Translations under genes and position numbers: made by a program
Notes under the pieces: model-generated
Told to the model about the DNA's origin: nothing
What the model saw: the letters and a program-made list of their open reading frames with translations, nothing else
The model's database searches: none
In this document: in pieces, positions 13,301 to 24,688 of the stretch
How positions within the stretch are numbered: position 1 is the stretch's first letter
Layout: every line of letters starts with the position of its first letter
Assembly: GCA_911728435.2 (NCBI GenBank)
Contig: OU452210.1
Location: 11,098,001-11,162,000, forward strand
Direction: 5' to 3'
DNA: 64,000 nt
Source of the DNA: Apoderus coryli
Lineage: Eukaryota; Arthropoda; Insecta; Coleoptera; Attelabidae

Positions 13301-16300
13301 GTGGAACCTCTAGTTCTCTAACAACCAATAGATGTAGCCACTCCACGCACCAGCATATATTCAATATTGCATAAACATTTGACTGTCAAAAAAATTTGTT
13401 CGCGTTGGATCCCACACAATTTATTAATCGCTCAAAAAAAGGCTCGTGTCTATTGGTCGAAAAAACTGCTCAAAAAATACGATCGCGGTGCTTCGAAACA
13501 CATCTATGACATCGTGACAGGTGATGAATCGTGGATTTACGCGTATGAGCCCGAAAGTAAACAGCAGTCGACTATATGGGTGTTTCAAGATGAGCCAAAT
13601 CCAACAAAAGTTGTTCACGCACGAAGCACTTCCAAGCAAATGGTCGCCTGTTTTTTCGGAAAGACTGGACATGTCGCAACCGTACCACTAGAACAACGCA
13701 GAACGGTCAATTCTGAGTGGTACACAACCATTTGTTTGCCAGTTGTCTTTCAAGAAATCAGGAAAACCAACCGCCGAAGACGGATCACTCTTCACCACGA
13801 CAATGCGAGCTCTCACACATCGGCTCAAACAACTTTTTTTGAGCGCCCAAAACAGCGATTTGATGAGTCATCCGCCGTATAGTCCTGACTTGGCACCGAA
13901 TGACTTTTTATTCCCGTACGGTGCCCATAGTGTATAAAGTCGCACGTTTAAAAAACTCATTGTGATTAAGCGATTACTTGATATATCTGACTGGTTGCAT
14001 CGTTCGTCTCTCGGTGTTTTAGAAATATGTAGGGCACGCTCATCAAGTGACCGCTCAATAATAACATGCTATTAACATATGATATGCACTGCTTTTGATC
14101 AGTACCTGGTAGAAGCCCCATTTCCAACTGATAATATAATAACTATACCTACTGGGAACGTGAATATGTTTAGACCACAGCAAATTTTATTTCTCGTTCA
14201 TAACAAACGTTGTGTGTTGAATGGTTATATCCCAGGTACGCCCAAAATAGAGAGTATGTTAAATAACTAAAGCATTATTTTTTTATTATACGGGGTGTTG
14301 TAAATAAACTTTTCGGTCGATTGATTCCAAAAATTAAGCTATTTATGTTCAGTTTAATCTAACTTACAAAGCTTGAAATCTATTGATATACACTGTGTCC
14401 AAGATAAGAATGGGATAGCATTGGAATCTTGGAAACGGTAGGAGTTCGAATGTCGGTTAAATTAGAGAAAAGTTGTACAATTTAAACACCTTTAAAATGG
14501 TGTTTCCAAATTAAACTAACTTCATATACATGATACTACAAGAGGTCAAGAACATAACATAACCTAATTTATCTGATATTAATTTTAGTCATCACAAAGG
14601 AAAATTAACGTTTAATATATTCATGACGACAGGCCATAGAGAATACCGGAAAATTGTTGTATCAAACTTGTTTATTTATTGCACTGGTTTGTTTTGTTTA
14701 TGACAATGTTGAGAGTAATGACAGATTCGTAGCGTAGCATATTTCAAATAATGTGATGGCAAAAATGGCGCCGCTACCAAAGCGCTCACAACTGATCAGT
14801 TGACAAAACACGCGTTCAGCAGAAAATTGCTGATCACTCCGGTAGCGCTATGTTGTGATGAACGTGGCCAATATAACGTAACGTTATTATATTACACAAG
14901 TAACGTTATTGCAAACCATGTGCGCATGCTCATAATAACGTGAACGCTAGTTACCTGACAAATAACTGTTCCAAAAACTCCCTATTTGTGTTTATTTCCA
15001 AAACAGGGCAAATAAAAGTAAAGCATTACGGCAACATACGCATATTTTTAATGACTTTGAAAATTTCCCAGAGTGTGTTTAAATGAACTGCAATATTTGT
15101 CAAAACCAATTTCTCACTATTTTATTTATTTATTCCTAAATTTTATTTTTAAATTTTCAGTCGCCCAAATAATCGGGGTCTCACAAACAAATATTTTTAT
15201 CTTAAACAGAGATATGCAGCGTGTTTCGCAATAATTGGGGCCCACAAAAAATAGGAAAAGTCTACGATAATAAATAATCTGTCCGATTACAACCCTTTTT
15301 CTCCGAAATAAAGTTCTTTAAAAAAATGCAAATTAAGTGAAATAGGCAAACCAAATTTCGGCTTAATAACTTCTTACTACTTATTAGTCCGAGTAAAATA
15401 TCGATATTTAGTTTCCAGTTATAAATCAAATATTATCATCAAAATAGTTGTGCATATATGTACGACGAACGAACTACCCTTATTTGCCCATTTGCGTGAT
15501 AACATATGATATAATATAACCTCAAAAATAGTTTTAATAGACTTGTAACTGTTGGAATATCGTAGTCATTCAATTTAACGTTCTCTCTATGATTATACAT
15601 TTTTCTGATTTGCGAAACTCTAGTCTTTGTGCCGCTAATTTTGTAAACACCTTCAAAGCCAAGACCCATTGATTCAATAAAATCGATGCATTCTCTCAGC
15701 GGCAATGGTATATCAACTCCATCATGACACCTGCTTCTATCCACTGCCATATCCAAACTCACACCAAATATCGGTAGAGCCTCTGAAAAGTATTTATTTA
15801 ATTAAATAAATACATACCATACGTTCTTAAATCGGATTCTACCAGTTTTAACAATGTTACTGTACATTGTATTATAAAATATAAACAAGAGCTTCATAAG
15901 TACCGGCTTTTCAGCTATTACAAAGGTATATTGAAACTAGCTGTTGCCCTCGAGGCACGAATAGCTCTCCATATTTAAGTGTAAAAGTAATAATTTTATG
16001 ACCTTTTTGTCATTTATCTAAATTTAATAAATTTTTGTTTTGTTTTAGACATCAGCTATTTTTTTTTAAGTATCGGGTTTTGTGCCTTTTTCTTCTCTTT
16101 GGAGGCACTATTTATACGCAGATATTTTATATTTCAGATCTAGGAAAAGTTCTTGAATGCAAATTAATTGATTTTTTTTAGTTTTATTATAAAATTTATT
16201 TTGCCCCCTTTTCTACTATTTACGAACGCCTATGTAAACAAAATTGTTATGCTGCATGTTGTAGGGTATCCGTTAAGTGGTTTTTGAGTTATCACGGATA

Positions 16301-17652
16301 CAATTTTTTCCTGACCCTTTTATAGAATTTTCACGGACGCCTATGGAACATTAATTTTTGTCGTGTATTTTTAACACCAATTGAACTAGTTAAATATAAA
16401 ATTTTTTACATTTTAATTTTTTTTTTTATTTTACCCCTTTTTTTACTATTTACGAACGCCTATGTAAATAAAAATTTTATGCTGCATTTTTTAGGTTATC
16501 TTATATGAAAGCTATATATAATTAGCCAATTTTTCTGGTATATTTGGGTAACATTTTTTTTTCGTTTTTGACCCTTTTTTAAGACTATTTTCGAACGCCT
16601 GTGTGAACTAATTCTTTTATGTAACATTTTTTAGGTTATATTCTATCACAACTATAAAAAATTATTCAATATTTCGGATAAGTTTAAAAACTATGATATT
16701 TAAAAATTTTTAACCCTCTTTTAAACCCCTTGCCTACGCTCAATGTTAATCACCACCTATAAATATCCTGTAGTATTTTCGTACCAAATGTAATTAAAAT
16801 CCGTTAAGTGGTTTTTGAGTTATCACGGATACAAATTTTTTCTGACCCTTTTATAGAATTTTCACGGACGCCTATGGTACATTAATTTTTGTCGTGTATT
16901 TTTAATACCAATTCATCTAGTTAAATATAAAAAATTTTACATTTTATTTTTTTTTTATTTTACCCCTTTTTCTACTATTTACGAACGCCTATGTAAATAA
17001 AAATTTTATGCTGCATTTTTTAGGTTATCTTATATCAAAGCTATATATAATTAGCCAATTTTTCTCGTATATTTGAGAAACATTTTTTTTTCGTTTTTGA
17101 CCCTTTTTTTAAACTATTTTCGAACGCCTGTGTGAACCAATTCTTTTATGGAATATTTTTTAGCTTATGTTGTATCACAACTATGAAAAATTATTCCATA
17201 TTTCGAATAAGTTTAGGAAATATATATTTTTTATGTTTTGACCCCTTTTCCACTATTTACGAACGCCTATGAAAGTAAGTTATTCATGACACATTTTATA
17301 GGTTATATTCTATCAAAACTATAAATAACTAGTTAATATTTCTGCTATTTTTAAGAAATACGTTTTTTTTTTAAACTTTTTTACCCTATTTTACACTATT
17401 TTCGAACGCCAATGTGGTCTAATATTTTATGTTCAATATTTTAGGTTATATTCAATTAAATGCGTAAAAAATTATGCAGTATGTCGGATAAGTTTAAGAA
17501 CTATGAATTTTTTTAATTTTTGAACCCTCTTTTAAACCCTTTGCCTACGCTCAATGTTTCCCAAAATCTAATCAGTTCCTTGCCATGTCCAATAGTATTT
17601 TTGTACCAAATTTGGTTAAAATCTGTTAAGCGGTTTTTGCGTTTTCGTGGAT

Positions 17653-17683
<31 letters not shown>

Positions 17684-17684
17684 T

Positions 17685-17727
<43 letters not shown>

Positions 17728-20700
17728 TTTTTTTTAAACTACTTATTTATGTATAAAATGACCAAAAACAAGTATTTCCGGTGAAATTAAAAAAAATTTT
17801 TTTTTCATGAAACTAATAGTCTCCATATATACATATATTACATATATGATATGGAGAGCTAAAAATGTAGATATCAGATTAAACCGCATACTCGAATTAA
17901 AATAAAAATCAGCAAGCACTGTAAATGTTGTTAACTATACTAGTTTTGCACGCAGATAGCCCTGTTAGAATTACTTACTAAGAAAGATATTTGCACTTAA
18001 TATAGGAAAAAATGATAAAGTTTATACTGTAAAACTATTAAAAACACAATGAGAAGACATACAATGAGAAATATTATTTAAAATGTTAGAAAATATATTA
18101 AACTTATAAAAATGTATCTCAGACAGTTAACTAAATTAATTGACAACTATTGACAATTCAATAATTAAAAAATAGATTATATAATATACAGGATAATATA
18201 TATATATTAACACAATCTCTCGAGGTTAGGTCTCTAGGAAAATTCCGAGTGCCGATTGTGTCTGGAGGATGATGAAACGGCGGAACATGTACTGTGTTCT
18301 GGCCCAGCTGTAGCTAGAACCAGATTCGCAATATTTGGTGAAGTAACCCTTCTACCAGCGAGTTTAAAAGAAAGCTCACCCAGAAAAATAATCGACTTCA
18401 TTAAGAAGATTGAGCTGCTGGGTGAAATATGAATAGGTATGAGCCACACTAGACCCGCGGTGGTCGCAGTGGAGGGTCCGGCGCAGACCCACTCATTTTG
18501 AACCTACCTACCTACCTACCTACCTATGTTAAACACAAGAACCACATAAGCCATACTACTTATTGAGCCCTAACAGGAGACTGAGACTGCTCTTCTGCCG
18601 GCAATAATTTATTTTCAAGGAAGATGCGCCTCCTCGAAGAGTTAAGTTGGTTGGAATAAACATTAATTCAAATTGTGGTGAAAATTTTTGTCTACTGATT
18701 ACATATCGACTTCGTTAAACAGTACCTGATAAAAGCCAAGACAATACGATTTGTCAATCAGAATACACGTATTTTACACGTGCTATCAACTAATGTTCCC
18801 ACAGTTCTTACAGATACCTTGAGAACCAATAAAGCAGCGTTAAGTTTCAAATCTATGTGTTAATATTGGAGAAATTCAAGATATACAACATAAAATATTT
18901 CAACAGAGTTATTAAAATCTAAAATATAGAACTCCTTAAATTTTGAAAAGTATGACAAATTCCAATGATTCATCAAATCGATTGGAATAGAAATTAAAAA
19001 AGGAAGAATTATAGGGTTTAATACTAATATTAAGAATGAGACTAGCACAAAGTAAATGTTATATAAATAATAAAATTTTGTAACGTCGATATTGAAAAAA
19101 AAAATACGAGAATTAACATTAAATGATTATCACGCTCTAATAATTACCAATTAATTAAAATAACCCAACAAAATATAGTTTATTTGCTATACCGAAAAAT
19201 GATCAAATTTAATGAAGTACGAATAACACAAATTTGCAAATGTTCTAGGTATCAACTTTTGTGCTTTCATCATCATCATCATTGGCACAGTTAAAATAAG
19301 GAACAGTTAGTTCTCTTCGTGTAGGTACGTCTGATGTACATGGGTACAAAGCAATTCGCCGCGCGCCCTTTTCAGCGTCAAGTGGACCTTCTTGTCTATA
19401 ATTAATATTCGATGCTATTGACGCAGTGATGGCAGCCGAAAATCAATTGGTTGCATATTTTAGACAGAGACGCGTTAGTATAATTAATTCATATGAAGAA
19501 CGTTCTTCCTGTCGAACCAATAGTTGTGTTAGAAATTAGAATGTATATTCGATTTGGATAGGGTCGAAATATGGAAAACTATATACATGTTTTTCAGGTT
19601 TTCTATGTATGTATTAATTGAGTTGTATCCTTGTATCCTGTTTCATTCCACTTATACCCAATATTTGTAATTGGGACAAATTCAATTACTATTTTAGTAT
19701 ATTTAGTTTTTAGGGCTAACAGATTTTGTTTGGCACTACATTATTTAATTGAAACTGAAATATATCATTATAAAATAACAATAAAAATGGATAAATGTTA
19801 AAATAATATCTGTAATGTAAATATTTTAGGTTGCACCGCTAATCTTTGGTATCAAACAAGACATTCCAGCGTAACTATGTTATGTAGTCACTAGCTTTCC
19901 TTATTAAAGTATTACTTATGAACTGTTAATTTAAGTTACCTGGAGTTATTAACCCAGCAATTATATAATTCATAAAATTACATTTTTGAAAACCAGTAAG
20001 CACGAAAAATTCCTAATTCATACTTACCAGCGATATCCAAAGCATGTTTATGATCTTTTTTACTTTTTTCCTTCACCAATTTCTTCTCACTCTTTTTTGG
20101 TCCTTTTTCAATACTATCTTTCTCCCTTTTCTCTTTATCTTTTGATTTAGAAAACTTAAAGTGCTTAGATTTCTTCGATTTTGATGGACTGAAAATATAC
20201 GTAAACACATTATCATATGTTGACATCAACCAGAAGACGAAATAACGATATTTCAGCAACCAAAATTCTAATGAAATATTTGTTTTTAATGTTCAAGAAC
20301 CTCTCGGTGCGACCACGATACTCAAGTACCTGCGGTGGCACGGTCAGTTTGGGCAGTATTTAAAACGCATCCGCAAGGTGGAGGATGATGCGTGCGCGTA
20401 TTGCGGAATGCAAGATAGTGTTTCCCACACATTGTTTGCAAGTTAAAACCCAAGATGACGGTAGGATCACATAATATTCCCGCATTCGTTGTGAGGGATT
20501 GTGCCTATGCTCTGGCGGAGCCTTTGTGTATATTGTTTAATAAATCAATCTCATCACATGTATTTCCTGACGCCTGGAAAATAGCGCGAATATGCCCTGT
20601 ACATAAAGCGGGCGATAACGATAGAATAACAAACTATCGCCCAATTTCAATAATATCGAATTTTTCAAAGATTTCGAAACGTTATTGCAGAACAAATTAT

Positions 20701-22514
20701 TTAATCAAGTTAAAAACCTCATATAGTGGGAACAACACGGGTTTTTTCAAAAGAGATCGACGGTATCTAACATCGCAGAATTTCTGGAAAAGGACTACAA
20801 ATTGACGCCATATATACTGACTTTTCAAAAGCATTTGATAGGATGGATCATACAATAATGCAACTTAAAATGAAAAATGTCGGCTTCACCCATAATCTAA
20901 TAAAGTTTTTCCAATCATATTTCTCCTATAATGCTGTAAATTTCTTTAATTCTATTCCACAGGATGTCAGAGACTGCTCCTCCCTAAATACATTTAAGAG
21001 AAAGGTCAAATTATTTTTAATTAGTAAGAGAAATTGTTTTTCTTATTGAACGTATAATATTGTAATGTATCTGAATGTATTTCTTTGTATGCAGGATTGT
21101 GGTTGGATAGAATAGCGCAAGCTAGATCCCGCCACGCTTTTGTTTATTATTTGTACATTGTATTTTTTTTGACTGAATAAAGACGATTATTATTATTATT
21201 TATGCTCACGCAGGCTGTATGTCGAATATAACGGGTTCAGATCACATGATTTCACTGCGACCAGCGGAGCGCCCCAGGGAAGTAATCTCGCGCCCTTATT
21301 GTTCGCCATATACATAAATGACATTACACAAAATATTGGGAGTGAATGTCTGTTGTTTGCCGATGACTTGAAGTTGTTTCGTGTTATTGAACACCGACTA
21401 CAGACCGATTTGAACCGCCTCGTAATATGGTGTACAGAAAATAGAATTCCACTAAACATAGACAAATGTAAGTATGTGAGCTTTTGCAAGGGGAGGAATA
21501 TTCTTGAGATGAATTATAGTGTGGATGGGGCGGCCTTGGGGAGATGCGCCTTCAAATGCTCTTATAAGCGACGTTTGCTGGGTGCCTAGCATGTTGAGTC
21601 ATATTATATTAAAATATAATATATGATACAAGGAACAAATTTCTAATTTATCATTAAATTCCTAATGATTTAATGAGGTGTCTGATAGGAATAATAACTG
21701 GTTTTTAACATTTGTGAAGTTTTGGAAAAAATGCTTTTTCTACCTTGCTTCATACATTACGTATGCGGTTTGGGCATCGGGTCAAGCAACTGGTGAGTGT
21801 TTGGTCTCCAGAGAAGAGCAATAAGCAATCCAAGTATTGGAAGGCTTAAAATATACTCAAGACTGTAAACAGGTGATTGTAGACCATGTAATTTTATCAT
21901 TTAAATCTTTATTTACCATTGTCTAAGCCAAAAATAATCTTAATGAGTTCAAATTTTCTTGATTCAGGATCTGCGCAGCTATAAGACAACATTTAATTGT
22001 TCGATATCAAAGCCTGAAAACATGTGAAACAGACCAAACTAATTGGGATATAATTAAACAGACTTCCTAACAATGTTAAATCGGTATTGGTAAAGTTATT
22101 CAAAACAAAAGTAAAAACAGCTGTTATCAAAAGCCTTCTTTAACATTAGTGAGTACTTGATGATATGTTTATAAATTGTTTTTAATATGGATAAATTAAT
22201 AATTGATATTGACGCATGTAAGTCAACCTTATAAAGTTACTTACCTTGCTTCGTCAGAGCTTTCTCCTTCCAGAGCAGCATAGCCCTTTTCCTTGTCTTT
22301 TTTATCCTTTTTATCTTTTCTTTTACCTATCAACATATCTTTTTTACTTGATTTTTCATTCTCGTTATTATCTACAAGTAAATATCTTTTAATAATTTCA
22401 ATAAGTAATTAGAACCGTAATATCTTTACAATCGCTAGAACTGAATTTCTTATTTATATCAGTTGAATACAAGCCTGGGAAGTCTTTCATTACATCTGGG
22501 CTATCAAAATCCAT
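10364..22514 (-). CDS. Rlip: RalA-binding protein 1 (Rlip/RLIP76), RhoGAP and Ral effector
   Basis: Seven exons on the minus strand join in phase: 22514-22430, 22371-22245, 20188-20028, 15782-15521, 12337-12160, 12101-11790 and 11092-10364, giving 617 residues, close to known Rlip lengths. The start MDFDSPDVMKDFPGLYST carries the family's FPGLY box. A Lys-rich linker follows, then the RhoGAP domain (about 125-325), with FGVSLDMA, SLLKLFLRDLPEPIF and NRLVLSWLIVHL. The Ral-binding coiled coil follows (about 329-390, with LLWEVQRMITQLK), then an acidic coiled-coil tail. The family binds active Ral and acts on Rac/Cdc42 in endocytosis. Oddly, the catalytic arginine of the GIYR motif is Lys172 here (GVYKISG). 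The exon-4 donor GTTATA is weak but fits phase and homology. Introns hold many transposons and a sense-strand hammerhead motif. Confidence 0.93.
11145..11272 (-). repeat. Hairpin repeat enclosing a hammerhead motif, in the last Rlip intron
   Basis: GAAAAACTCGTTTTACCACTT at the left and its near complement AAGTGGTAACGAGTTTTTC at the right enclose the ribozyme-like core. The CTACTTTACGCCAAAGGTTCTC that follows also occurs near 61580 after another hammerhead copy, so this is one repeat family. It lies inside Rlip intron 6, between exons ending at 11790 and starting at 11092. Confidence 0.65.
11181..11226 (-). ncRNA. Hammerhead-ribozyme-like motif with intact core
   Basis: Read on the minus strand: stem I TCTC, core CTGAGGA (11112-11106), stem II TGCT/AGCA with no loop, GAAA (11097-11094), stem III ACGC/GCGT with no loop, then C at 11086 as cleavage nucleotide and GAGA closing stem I. 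All residues of the CUGANGA...GAAA...NUH hammerhead signature are present. The order (stem I open) is type I. It is in the sense orientation of the host Rlip transcript. Activity is not shown by sequence; loopless stems II and III would probably need dimerisation. Confidence 0.65.
11408..11500 (-). repeat. 3' part of the SINE-like family
   Basis: AAAAAAATCGGTTGTGTCGC and the CTTTCCCGACAAGATATAAT block that follows are the reverse complement of the tail half of the 42478-42869 element. No tRNA-like head is attached. It sits in Rlip intron 6. Confidence 0.6.
13360..13940 (+). pseudogene. Mariner-family transposase fragment, frameshifted
   Basis: The frame 13367-13882 covers the middle and C-terminal part of a mariner transposase. 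First catalytic Asp in TGDESWIYAYEPE, then WVFQDEPNPTKV and the second Asp in ITLHHDNASSHT. The third-Asp segment MSHPPYSPDLAPNDFLF continues in another frame (to about 13937), so a frameshift lies around 13835-13860. The N-terminal DNA-binding part is missing. It is inserted in Rlip intron 4, antisense to Rlip, and is inactive. Confidence 0.85.
14750..14880 (-). repeat. Dispersed repeat matching 7470-7540 in reverse
   Basis: GGTAGCGCTATGTTGTGATG preceded by CAGCAGAAAATTGCTGAT is the reverse complement of the 7480 block. The part just before it (GGCGCCGCTACC, AAAGCGCTCAC) is a weaker second version of the same word, so this may be an inverted-repeat element end. Confidence 0.4.
16200..17645 (-). 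repeat. ~530-bp tandem duplication built of ~140-bp sub-units
   Basis: A block from about 16268 to 16798 is repeated from about 16800 on with a constant offset of 530-531 bp. TTATCACGGATACAA, the CTATTTACGAACGCCTATG box and TTTTCGAACGCCTGTGTGAA all recur at that distance. Inside, the CGAACGCCTATG-like box recurs every 110-145 bp (about 16223, 16332, 16455, 16594, 16865, 16982, 17124, 17259, 17404), so this is a higher-order repeat. It lies in Rlip intron 3 and runs into a GACA microsatellite. Strand is arbitrary. Confidence 0.75.
17654..17727. repeat. (GACA)n microsatellite
   Basis: About 18 GACA units with one TACA interruption. It gives rise to spurious repetitive frames on both strands. 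It directly follows the higher-order tandem repeat and the sentence-like end GCGGTTTTTGCGTTTTCGTG, so it is probably the tail of that repeat family. Confidence 0.9.
18190..18530 (+). mobile_element. 5'-truncated non-LTR retrotransposon end with CCTA tail
   Basis: The translated part CRLCLEDDETAEHVLCSGP has the C-x2-C-x7-H-x4-C zinc-knuckle spacing found after the reverse transcriptase or RNase H of I/R1-like elements. It continues to FIKKIELLGE and a stop. The 3' UTR has GGTCGCAGTGGAGGGTCCGG and ends in about five ACCT/CCTA units (to about 18527). Shorter copies of this end lie at 34335-34385, 35225-35360 and 37280-37360. Confidence 0.75.
20290..20445 (+). mobile_element. Fragment of another non-LTR element (CCHC-type C-terminal part)
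   Basis: Translated plus strand reads FGQYLKRIRKVEDDACAYCG and then MQDSVSHTLF. C-x2-C followed by H is the C-terminal knuckle of R1/I-type LINEs. It breaks abruptly into the next LINE fragment at about 20445. Confidence 0.6.
20445..21590 (+). pseudogene. Non-LTR reverse transcriptase fragment, split by a second LINE insertion
   Basis: First part: NIPAFVVRDCAYALAEPL, FPDAWKIARICPVHK and NYRPISII (RT domain, 20458-20680), then, after frameshifts, TDFSKAF and MDHTIMQLKMKN up to about 20930. Second part resumes at about 21197: RRLYVEYNGF, TSGAPQGSNLAPLLFAIY and FADDLKLF, ending about 21590. The two parts read as one RT once the 20931-21196 insert is ignored. Frameshifts and truncation show it is dead. 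The same family is present at 46925-48180. It lies in Rlip intron 2, antisense to Rlip. Confidence 0.8.
20931..21196 (+). mobile_element. LINE 3' end inserted inside another LINE
   Basis: AVNFFNSIPQDVRDCSS, then LNTFKRKVKLFLISK and a stop is a typical LINE C-terminus. It is followed by a short 3' UTR with GAATAAAGACG and an ATT-repeat tail. It interrupts the RT of the surrounding LINE between its MKN...FFQSY and RRLYVEYNG segments. Confidence 0.7.
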
Positions 22515-22686
22515 ATTTAAAAAAAGGTAAATATAGTCGTTATTCTTATTATTATCTTTGACAAAAAATATGATGTGCTTTTATTAATAATTTAAAAACA
22601 TCAACATTGACAAAAATCTAAAATGAAATCTATGTTTCATGGCTACCAACACCAACTGATGAACTGATACTAAATGATATCTTATA

Positions 22687-22831
22687 GGTCTGTTCCAACC
22701 CCGCCGACAGTTCAAAAACGGTAATTTTCTTGGGCAGTGGTCTTGTGAGTTTCGTAGTGCACTGATTTGGTGTTGGGAGTGGTAATAATATGACCGTTCT
22801 TCAATGGTTTTCGGTGGGGTTGGAACAGACC
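22687..22831. mobile_element. 145-bp MITE just upstream of Rlip
   Basis: GGTCTGTTCCAACCCC at the left end is repeated inverted at the right end (GGGGTTGGAACAGACC). TTATA lies on both sides (22682-22686 and 22832-22836) as a 5-bp target duplication. No coding capacity. It is about 170 bp before the Rlip start codon and so may be in its promoter or 5' UTR region. Confidence 0.75.
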
Positions 22832-22867
22832 TTATATTAGAATGATCCGACACCGGCCATTCAGTAC

Positions 22868-23320
22868 GGTTATTCTTTCGTACTGAACTAAGTGAACAAT
22901 CTGAAAATTGTCAGTTCATTCACGATTGTGCGTATTCTTTCTACATCGGTCACTTCTACCGAACTGATTAAAGTTCCTACCCCCCTTGCCGCTTGCTGAT
23001 CAACCTCTAGGTCCCGGTTAGTTCGTTCAGTTGACAGTTAACCTCTAAAAGTATTGAATATTGAGAGATAATAATTGAAATATGATTTCGAATCAAACCA
23101 ATAAATTGTAAAAGTTTAAGTCATGGATAATAATATCATGGAAGAAATAATTTTCCAGTTTTCAGAGCAGATTTGATTGTTTTCACAATATTTCGAGTTT
23201 AAGTGAACGACAATCACAAAAAAGCTGATCTTTCGGTTTCGCCAAATATTCAGTTCAGTATAATCACATTCAGTTTAATCACATTCACTTGTTCAGATCA
23301 ATCACTACGAAAGAATAACC
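22868..23320. mobile_element. ~450-bp inverted-repeat element
   Basis: GGTTATTCTTTCGTA at the left matches TACGAAAGAATAACC at the right; the similarity extends inward for about 40 bp (GTGAACAATCTGAA against its complement near TTCAGATCA). No target duplication could be fixed. It lies between Rlip and KCMF1. Confidence 0.55.
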
Positions 23321-23767
23321 CTATTATTATGCATCAACGATGCGGAAAACATTGGAAAGAGAGGTGTGAAAGAAAGATGGAGCTAAAGTGGGTAGAAAAC
23401 GCAACAAGTGCATGGTACTTATATGGAGGAACATATTAATTTGCTTAAAAAAAATAGTTTTTATTAAAAATACCTGTGAATTATTACTAATTTCGAAAGA
23501 TATGACATTAATTCGTCAAATTATCATAAAAATAACTTACCAATAATGAGAAATTTCTATAAAATTTAAAAATATTGGAAGGATATGCTCTAGAAAAAAA
23601 ACACGCAAAATTTATGAAAATATTTATTTATTATTTAGTTTTGGTCGATTTATTGACTTTTATCAAATTAACATGAGAGAATATCAATGAATATAAAAAT
23701 GCCTACATTAATGGTTTTAGACGATTGGATAATAGACAGGGTGAGTCATTAGTGGGTAAACCTTCGA

Positions 23768-24540
23768 TATAATAATAATAAACGAACTTTATTTTAAACT
23801 CGGCGAAAATTAGCACATGCTGTTTGCTTAACCGAGCATATATACACAAATTACATAAAGTAGGTACTTACATTACATTATCTAAATAAACAAATTTAAC
23901 TTCTCACAAAAAAAAATATTAAAAGAAAACCAAACAGAAAACGAAATATCATGACTACAAAATATCATTAGCAATAATTTTCAACAACAACAATAATCAA
24001 ACAAACATTAATGTAACACATAAATGCAAAAACAGGTAGGATGAAACAGAGCATCAGCCATTGTTCTGCAGGTATTTTATTATACAAATGAGAAGCAACA
24101 GGAGGAGAACGAACGTTCAAATAAAGCAGATCTATGTTTTGGTATGCTGAGGAGGTGGCGGTATCGTGTATCTCTATCATGCACAATATGTCTGTTGCAT
24201 AGTTTCTCTCTCAGGTATGACGGAGCCCCAGAGATTTCATAATTTTATGAATCAGACATGCCATATGTAACTCTCTACGCTTTTTCATAGGCAACTATTT
24301 TAACTCCGTAAGTCGTTCGCTAATGTGATCTCTTATGCTCAGTCCAAAAATAAAACGTACACAAGAGTTTTGAATTTTCTGAATTTTATATTGATATTGT
24401 ACATCCAAACAGGAACCGTAAACCACATCGCAACAATTACAATGGCTCAAGACCAAGCTTTCGCATAATTTTTGTTTCATATGTCTACTTAAAACATACC
24501 TACTCCTATATAAATTTCGCCATGACATATTATCGTTAAA
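23768..24540 (-). pseudogene. Non-LTR retrotransposon 3' fragment
   Basis: On the minus strand LCESLVLSHCNCCDVVYGSC followed by YKIQKIQNSCVRFIFGL is the conserved post-RT segment of LINEs (24295-24528). Degraded C-terminal sequence with NVRSPPVASHLYNKIP follows, and the copy ends at about 23768 in AATAAAGTTCG and a TTATTATTAT tail. Frame breaks show it is inactive. Confidence 0.75.
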
Positions 24541-24599
24541 AATAAAAGTTAATAAACCTTGGGTTTATACAACACTAGCATAATTATTAAATTAGTTTA

Positions 24600-24688
24600 A
24601 ACAATTCAAATGCGCGCCAAGGAAAGCCCCACCCCAAATGCTCTGATTGGCTCGGCACGTTGGCATTTTAATGTATGCTCATTTTCTT
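24600..24688. mobile_element. Solo right end of the foldback (Mutator-like) family
   Basis: CAAATGCGCGCCAAGGAAAG, the ATTGGCTCGGCACGTTGG box and AATGTATGCT match the outermost 90 bp of the 1473-3839 element's right arm. No left end or inverted partner is present nearby. Confidence 0.7.

Larger units (their letters stand above)
12338..15520. other. Rlip intron 4: mostly unrecognised repeats around a mariner relic
   Basis: Besides the mariner fragment at 13360-13940 and the dispersed repeat at about 14755-14880, I see AT-rich unique-looking DNA. Two stretches near 15160-15260 both carry AATAATCGGGG-like or AATAATTGGGG-like words. No exon is needed here: the flanking Rlip exons join in phase. 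Confidence 0.5.

Noticed and set aside
16200..17727. CRISPR-like array
   Set aside because: The repeats are long, contiguous and degenerate, with no unique spacers, in a eukaryotic intron.
17513..17756. Repetitive frames on both strands (SVCL and TDRQ repeats)
   Set aside because: Produced by the GACA microsatellite.
18270..18310. Hammerhead-like GATGATGAAACGG
   Set aside because: It is LINE coding sequence and lacks the stem II pairing and cleavage site.
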